DNA from: JAXMCK01 sp046349395
GTDB lineage: Bacteria > Pseudomonadota > Alphaproteobacteria > Geminicoccales > Geminicoccaceae
DNA: 64,000 bases
Direction: 5' to 3'
Assembly: GCA_046349395.1 (NCBI GenBank)
Contig: JAXMCK010000003.1
Coordinates: 434,001 to 498,000, forward strand
In this document: positions 59,208-64,000 of the stretch, piece after piece
How positions within the stretch are numbered: position 1 is the stretch's first letter
How the letters are laid out: the number at the start of each line of letters is the position of its first letter
Notes under the pieces: generated by a model
What the model saw: the letters and a program-made list of their open reading frames with translations, nothing else
What the model was told of the DNA's origin: nothing
The model's database searches: none
Translations under genes and position numbers: made by a program

Positions 59208-61247
59208 TCAGAGGATGAAGTCGCCGGCGGTCCACTGGCTGGCGGTGGCCGTGCCGTCTTGGGCCAGGATCGCCATTTCGGGAGCCGCGTCGCCGGTGAG
59301 GTTGACCTCGATCAGGGTGTCGGGGCCGCTGTCGGTGACGTGGACCTGGCCGACGCCGGTGAAGGCACCGGTGCCGCGGAAGGCGAGCGTGCCGGCGTAG
59401 ACGGCGGCGAGGTCGATGCGATCGCCGCCGGCGACCCCGGCGCCCTCGAAATCGGTGATGGTGTCGCGTGCGCCAGGCGTGGACTGCTGCCACCAGTCAT
59501 AGGCGAAGCGGTCCGCACCGGTGCCGCCGGTCAGCGTGTCGGCGGACCATTGCCAGGCGGGGTCGTCGCCGGGATCGCCATAGAGAATGTCCGCACCGCC
59601 ACGACCCTGAAGGACGTTGGCGAAGGCGCTGCCCCGGATGAGGTCGCCGAAATTGCTGCCGAGGACATTCTCGATACCGTCCAGGCTATCATGGCCGTCG
59701 GCACCGGTCGTGTGCCCGCCGCTCGCATAGGGATACAGATCGACCTGCACGGCGCCGGGAGCGTTCCGATAGACGACGGTGTCGATGCCTCCACCGCCGA
59801 TGATCGTGTCGTCGCCGCTGGCACCGATGAGGAAGTCGTCCCCCTCCGCGCCGTCGAGGACATCGTTACCGGGCCCCGCCGTCGAGGGTGTCGTCGCCAC
59901 TGCCGCCGACGAGGCCATTCGCGGCACCATCGCCCCTGAGGTAGTCGTCATCGCGGCCGCCCACGAGGTTCTCGATCCCGACAAGCGTATCGTTACCAAG
60001 GGCTCCGGACGCGTGTCCGGCATCGAGCGCCACATGCACGGCGCCGTAGGCGTCGTCGTAGCTCGCTGTATCACCGCTACCCGTCGGGTTGGCGCCGCCG
60101 ACGAGCGTGTCGTTGCCGAGGCCCCCGTGGAGCAGGTCGGCGCCGCTGCCGCCGTCGAGCCGGTCGTTTCCCGCACCGCCGAACAGTTTGTCGTTGCCGC
60201 TCCGGCCGAACACGATGTCGGCGCCGCCGAGGCCCCAGACCGTGTCGTTGCCGGCCAGCGCGTCGATGCGATCGTCGCCCGCCGTTCCCCGCAGCAGATC
60301 GTCGCCGGGGCTTGGCACTCTAGAAATCGGGGTGTGCTGGGCAAGCTCATAGGCCCCGACGTCGGGCGCGGTGCCTCCAGGTGCCGGCCGCACCGCGCCG
60401 CGCTGGTCCATGCTGCCGGCCGCTGCCGGGTCGGCGCCCGCAAGTGCCGGATCGTCCGATGCATCGCGCAAAGGTGCGACCCATGTCGCGTTCTCGAGAA
60501 CGAGCCGACTTCCACCCGGAGATGCGAACACGAGTGAAGGATCGATTCCGGTCAGGTCTGCTGCCGGCGAGCCATGGTCAATGACCTGGAAAATGTTTCG
60601 ACCATCGGAGGCCGTGATGCGGCCCATGACGTCGTCGGGTACGAATTTGAAGTCTGTTCGATTTGTATCCATACTCGAATTACCGGTGACGATACTGCTC
60701 TTGAGAGTCAACGTGCTGTGGCTGCCGCCGAGATAAAGTCCGCCGCCGCCATCGCCCGAAAAGCCCCAGACTCTATTGGCCGTGATCGTACTGCCGACGA
60801 TCTTCACATTTGCATCGGCGCCGCTGAAACCTTCATAGGGATTGTGGCCGGCCGCAATTCCGCCGCCGTACGAGAGACTGTGACCGCCGATGCCATTGTA
60901 GGCGATGGTGCTGCGGAGGACGGTCAGGGAGCCGCTGTCGAGTTGGATGCCGCCGCCGAAGCCGCCTTCGGAGGTGCCGTTGCGGACGATGGCGCACCGG
61001 TCGAAGGTAAGTGCCACCCCGTCGGCGCCGAACACGCCTCCGCCAGAGTAGCCGTAGGTGTATCCATGGGTCAGGACGAGGCCGCGAAAGGTGGCGTCGG
61101 TGCCGGTGCCGTTGACGGCGGCGACCCGGCTCTGACCCTGCGCATCGATAGTGATGCCCCGGCCGTCATTGTCGGGGTCACCTTGCAGGGTGATGTCCGA
61201 GATGAGCGCCAGTTCGCCCCGGGTCAGCTTCAGGGTACCGCCTTCTA
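59208..61247 (-). pseudogene. RTX/beta-helix secreted protein, C-terminal part of a gene split by an IS and a frameshift
   Basis: From 61247 downward the frame gives E-G-G-T-L-K-L-T-R-G-E-L, then right-handed beta-helix repeats (S-G-G-G-V-F-G, F-G-G-G-I-Q-L-D-S-G-S-L), a block W-V-A-P-L-R-D-A-S-D-D-P-A-L-A-G-A, and glycine/aspartate-rich calcium nonapeptides (G-G-A-G-N-D-R-L-D-G-G-S-G-A-D). At 59871-59877 an extra C in the GGGGCCCGG run stops the frame; dropping it restores G-G-A-G-N-D-V-L-D-G and reads on to the shared ending W-T-A-G-D-F-I-L at 59208. The N-terminal 44 residues lie beyond the IS at 62312-62443. Such proteins leave by type I secretion. Confidence 0.8.
59784..60312 (-). repeat. 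RTX nonapeptide region of the broken gene
   Basis: Two blocks of G-G-x-G-x-D-x-L-x repeats on the minus strand (roughly 60080-60312 and 59784-59970), with a spacer (G-D-T-A-S-Y-D-D-A-Y) between them. They are calcium-binding beta-roll units, so the DNA repetition is a result of protein repeats, not of a mobile element. Confidence 0.75.
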
Positions 61248-61255
61248 GAGCATTT

Positions 61256-62217
61256 TCACGCTTGGCGTGGATAGCCTGAGTTGGTGATGTAGTTGGCGCA
61301 CTCGGCGGGTGGGAAGAGGTCGAGGAGCCGGCCGATGGCGTTCCACAGCCCGTCGACGGTGCGTTCGGCGGCCTTGCGCAGGAGGGCCTTGAGCTTGGCG
61401 AAGGCCTGCTCGATCGGATTGAGGTCGGGCGAGTAGGGCGGCAGATAACGGAGTTCGGCCCCGCGGGCCTCGATGGCCTCCCGAATGCCGGCGACTTTGT
61501 GGGCGGGCAGGTTGTCCATGACCACGATGTCGCCGGGTCGCAGCTCCGGAGCCAACATCTGCTCGATCCAGGCCCGGAAGATGACACCGTTCATCGCGCC
61601 GTCGGTGACGTAGGGGGCGACGAAGCCGCGGGCGGTGAGGCCGCCGACGAAAGTGGTCGACTTCCAGTGGCCGTGCGGCACGGGACCGTCCACCCGCCGG
61701 CCGCGCGGGCTGCGGCCATAGCGGCGGGCCATGTTGGTAGCGGCACCGGTCTCGTCCACGAAGACGAGCTGCGCCGGGTTCAGCCCGGCTTGGTCAGCGC
61801 GCCAGTCGGCGCGCCGCGCGGCGACATCGGGCCGGTCCTGCTCCTGCGCCCGGAGCGACTTTTTTTCAGCGTCAGGCCGAGCCGGAAAATGGTCCGGTGC
61901 ATCAGGCCGAGACTGGTGCTCACCCCATGTGTCGCCAGCAGCCAAGCGCGCAGCTCGTTCAGCGTGACGTCGGGACGTAGCACTACCTCCGCCGCAATGG
62001 CGTCGTGATGGGCCGCCAGCTTGAGCGCCTGATGATTGCGCTGCGCCCGCGCCTCCGTCTCGCCGGTCGCCGCCCGGCGCGCCTCGGCCTTGTAGATGTA
62101 CGACACGCTGACCTGGAACAGCCGCGCCGCGTCCCGGGCCGGCATCCCGCCGTCCATCGCCGCCAGCACCCGGCTCCGTAGATCCGTCGAGTAGCTCTGC
62201 CCCGAACGCCACGCCAT
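61256..62217 (-). CDS. IS630-family transposase (OrfA-OrfB by -1 frameshift)
   Basis: OrfA (62217 to 61780) has the helix-turn-helix start M-A-W-R-S-G-Q-S-Y-S-T-D-L-R-S-R-V-L-A-A-M and R-L-F-Q-V-S-V-S-Y-I-Y. OrfB continues in another frame with the DDE core: V-F-V-D-E-T-G-A-A-T-N-M (first Asp), I-V-V-M-D-N-L-P-A-H-K (second Asp) and L-P-P-Y-S-P-D-L-N-P-I-E (Glu). The frames join at a run of seven A on the coding strand, where L-T-L-K-K-S meets E-K-K-S-L-R-A. Together they give a protein of ~320 residues, usual for IS630. All three catalytic residues are intact, so it may be active. Confidence 0.87.
61860..61866 (-). other. Slippery A7 run joining the transposase frames
   Basis: Seven T on the plus strand (A7 on the coding strand), where OrfA codons AAA-AAA-AGT and OrfB codons AAA-AAG are offset by -1. 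A slip here, by ribosome or RNA polymerase, makes the fused transposase, as known for several IS630 members. Confidence 0.6.
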
Positions 62218-62311
62218 CACACCATCCCAGCTCACGCCAACCGAGAAGCGTGAATCACATCTAGTGAACTGTGGGAATCGGGAAAAGATTCCGGTTAGAC
62301 CGAATCCGCTC

Positions 62312-62443
62312 TAGGGCGGCAGCGAAGGTGATGGTGTCCGCATCGGCATGGGCGTTGGCTTGTGCCAGCGCCTCGCGCAGGCTGAGCTTGCCGTCGGTGG
62401 CGTTGACGCTGTCGGTGAGGATCGTGACGGTGAAGGTGGCCAT
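62312..62443 (-). pseudogene. RTX/beta-helix protein, N-terminal fragment before the IS
   Basis: The ATG at 62443 begins M-A-T-F-T-V-T-I-L-T-D-S-V-N-A-T-D-G-K-L-S-L-R-E-A-L, the start typical of parallel beta-helix (choice-of-anchor Q) adhesins with the x-S-L-R-E-A motif. At A-A-A-L (62312) it meets the TA of the IS and then reads nonsense to a stop at 62261. It joins in frame to the fragment at 61247. It lacks a Sec signal, in keeping with type I secretion. Confidence 0.78.
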
Positions 62444-62474
62444 AGGGGCCGTCCCTGCTGGGTCGAAGCGGTGT

Positions 62475-64000
62475 TCAGAGGATGAAGTCGCCGGCGATCC
62501 ACTGGGCCGGCAGAACGTCGCCGTCCTGGACGCGGATCTCCATCTCGGGTGCGGCGCTGCCGGTCAGGTTCACCTGGACCATCGTGTCGAAGCCCGATCC
62601 CTCCACCCGCACCTGACCGATCCCGGTGAAGGCACCGGTGCCGCGGAAGATGAGTGCGCCCGGCAGGCCGCCGAGGTCGACGAGGTCGCCGGTCGCCGCC
62701 CCGACGCCCTGGAAGTCGAGGATGCGGTCGGCATTGCCGGCCAGGCTGTCGGCGGCGGCATCGAAGTCGAAGCGGTCATTGCCGGCGCCGCCGGTGAGGA
62801 CGTCGCGGCCGAGGCCGCCGTTCAGGATGTCGTTGCCGCCGCCTCCCTGCAGGCTGTCGCTCCCGGCGTTGCCGGAAAGCGTGTCGCCGCCGTCACCGCC
62901 GAGGAGCAGGTTGGCACCCGAATTGCCGGTGAGATGGTCGACGAACCGGGAGCCCGTGAGATTCTCGATGCTCAGCAGGGTGTCGCGGCCCGAGCCGCCG
63001 GTATTCTGCGCGGCGGTCGTGGCGAGATCGACGGTGATGCCGGCCGTCGCTGTGGCATAGCTGGCCGTGTCCGTGCCACTGCCGCCGTCGAGCCGGTCGT
63101 CGCCGGCACCGCCGTCCAGCGTGTCGCTGCCGCTCGAGCCGCGCAGGATGTCGTTACCGGCGAGGCCGGAGACGAGGTCGTTGCCGGCGCGGCCGTCCAG
63201 CGTGTTGGCGCCGGCGGTACCGGTGAGCACGTCGTTGGCGGTGCTGCCGATATGGCTGACGTGGGTCTGGTTCAGCTCATAGGCGCCGATGTCGGGTGCG
63301 GTTCCGGCCGGCGCCGGGCGAGCGACGCCGCGCTGGTCGGCACTGCCGGCCGTGGCCGGGTCGGCACCCGAGAGAGCCGGGTTGTCGAGCGCATCGCGGA
63401 GCGGTGCCACCCAGGTACCGGCGGCGAGCACCAGCCGTCCGCCGCCGAGAGGATCGAGGCCGGCGAATACCTTGGCGGCGTCGGCACCGACCACGTCACC
63501 GGGCGCCGCACCGGTGCCGACGACCCCGAGGACGTTGTGGCCGTTCGACCAGGTGATGCCGGAGACGTCGGTGTCGTAGTACGTCCCGTCGAGACCGTTC
63601 TCGGCGCTATTGCCGAGCACGATGCTGTTCGAGATGGAGAGCGAGGAAGAGGCGCCTATCAGCACGCCGCCGTCCCCGCCACCTTCGCCACCGGCCCTGT
63701 TGCCGGTGATGGTGCTTTCCCGGATCGAGACCTGTGCCGTTGTCCCCTCGAAATAGAAGCCGGCGGCGATTCCCCCGCCGGCACCGCCGAAATCGCCGTC
63801 CGCATGATTCTGGGCGATGGTGCTCTGCACCACGTCGAGCTTGCCGCTCGTGATGGCGATGCCGGCACCATAGCCTTCGCTCGCATAGGTGCTGTTCCCG
63901 ACCACGGCTGTCCGCAGCAGGGAGATCGAGGCGCCGCCGCCGAAGATGCCGCCGCCCCAGGTTCCGTTGTTGCCGGCGACGATGCTGTCGACGAGCGTCA
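62475..64000 (-). CDS. RTX/beta-helix secreted protein, intact C-terminal part (gene continues past the window)
   Basis: The frame is open from 64000, so the N-terminus lies outside; an internal GTG at 63905 is not the start. Beta-helix repeats (I-F-G-G-G-A-S-I-S-L-L-R-T-A-V-V-G-N) are followed by W-V-A-P-L-R-D-A-L-D-N-P-A-L-S-G-A, the RTX units and the ending W-I-A-G-D-F-I-L. Every block matches the broken neighbour, so the two are tandem paralogues. It is a calcium-folded surface or secreted protein; type I secretion genes are not in the window. Confidence 0.85.
   Translation of the reverse strand, partial: TLVDSIVAGNNGTWGGGIFGGGASISLLRTAVVGNSTYASEGYGAGIAITSGKLDVVQSTIAQNHADGDFGGAGGGIAAGFYFEGTTAQVSIRESTITGNRAGGEGGGDGGVLIGASSSLSISNSIVLGNSAENGLDGTYYDTDVSGITWSNGHNVLGVVGTGAAPGDVVGADAAKVFAGLDPLGGGRLVLAAGTWVAPLRDALDNPALSGADPATAGSADQRGVARPAPAGTAPDIGAYELNQTHVSHIGSTANDVLTGTAGANTLDGRAGNDLVSGLAGNDILRGSSGSDTLDGGAGDDRLDGGSGTDTASYATATAGITVDLATTAAQNTGGSGRDTLLSIENLTGSRFVDHLTGNSGANLLLGGDGGDTLSGNAGSDSLQGGGGNDILNGGLGRDVLTGGAGNDRFDFDAAADSLAGNADRILDFQGVGAATGDLVDLGGLPGALIFRGTGAFTGIGQVRVEGSGFDTMVQVNLTGSAAPEMEIRVQDGDVLPAQWIAGDFIL
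62766..63242 (-). repeat. RTX nonapeptide region of the intact paralogue
   Basis: Two runs of G-G-x-G-x-D-x-L-x units (63066-63242 and 62766-62930) around the spacer A-S-Y-A-T-A-T-A-G-I-T-V-D-L. Same layout as in the broken copy at 59784-60312. Confidence 0.75.

Larger units (their letters stand above)
61248..62313 (-). mobile_element. IS630-family insertion in the RTX gene
   Basis: The insertion is flanked by TA on both sides (61246-61247 and 62312-62313), the duplication IS630/Tc1 elements make. Deleting it with one TA joins F-A-A-A-L to E-G-G-T-L-K-L in a perfect frame, which fixes the ends. The left end reads TAGAGCATTTTCACGCTT. Inside the right side a related inverted copy, TAGATGTGATTCACGCTT on the opposite strand (62263-62246), shares the last nine bases, followed by a further 48-base hairpin-rich strip to 62311. 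The element is ~1.06 kb and carries one transposase split over two frames. Confidence 0.82.

Noticed and set aside
59784..63242. Repetitive DNA that could suggest CRISPR or a satellite
   Set aside because: Periodicity follows RTX nonapeptide codons (27 bases) with degenerate units; there are no identical repeats with unique spacers.

Overview
The window is uniformly GC-rich apart from one short stretch and reads as an alphaproteobacterial chromosome, probably Rhodospirillales-like. The taxonomic signs are a Caulobacter-type flagellar block (fliF-fliG-fliH-fliN-flbD-flhA) with a sciP gene beside it, TTAA-N7-TTAA-like CtrA boxes, a perfect sigma-54 promoter in front of fliK, a single-cysteine DksA, and several Tat-exported binding proteins. 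No rRNA, tRNA, CRISPR array or prophage was seen.

Layout. 1-4.3 kb: end of an inositol gene (iolE), a small zinc-ribbon protein, rlmJ, a DMSP-lyase-like cupin, an MFS transporter and a frameshifted serine hydrolase. 4.4-8.3 kb: a complete putrescine-type ABC importer (potFHIG order). 8.4-14.4 kb: an orphan zinc anti-sigma factor, a divergent EF-G paralogue, mtgA, a CobW GTPase and an orphan sugar-binding protein. 14.4-28.6 kb: flagellar genes on both strands (fliO-fliP; fliK-flgD-flgE; fliF to flhA), with moeB and dksA between them. 28.6-42.4 kb: a coherent accessory catabolic locus holding a Rieske oxygenase, a second polyamine-type ABC transporter, an acyl-CoA dehydrogenase, a BetI-like repressor, a class III aminotransferase, two FAD oxidoreductases, a GcvT-like folate enzyme and a small-molecule methyltransferase. 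42.5-45.1 kb: unknown genes, including a low-GC islet with two orphan genes. 45.3-59.1 kb: assorted single genes (DUF1272, GFA family, VPLPA-CTERM protein, Tat-exported metallo-beta-lactamase, cysteine hydrolase, lemA with DUF3137, a thaumatin-like protein with a HAF-repeat protein, a TPR protein, carotenoid oxygenase, aldo/keto reductase). 59.2-64 kb: two related secreted RTX-repeat proteins, one broken by an IS630-type insertion and by a separate frameshift.

How the genes work together. The flagellar genes appear to follow the Caulobacter hierarchy. CtrA boxes lie before fliF, sciP and fliO/fliP. FlbD, a sigma-54 activator encoded in the fliF operon, would then switch on fliK-flgD-flgE from the sigma-54 promoter at 17264-17278. 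SciP would restrain CtrA.

The most interesting unit is the 28.6-42.4 kb locus. Its parts fit uptake and oxidative N-demethylation of a quaternary or N-methylated amine, with one-carbon units passed to folate. A palindromic operator motif (consensus near TTGRMTGRACGWYCAA) occurs in front of the Rieske gene and twice between the BetI-like regulator and the aminotransferase, so the parts probably form one regulon. The substrate cannot be read from the sequence, and I do not recognise the gene combination as a characterised pathway.
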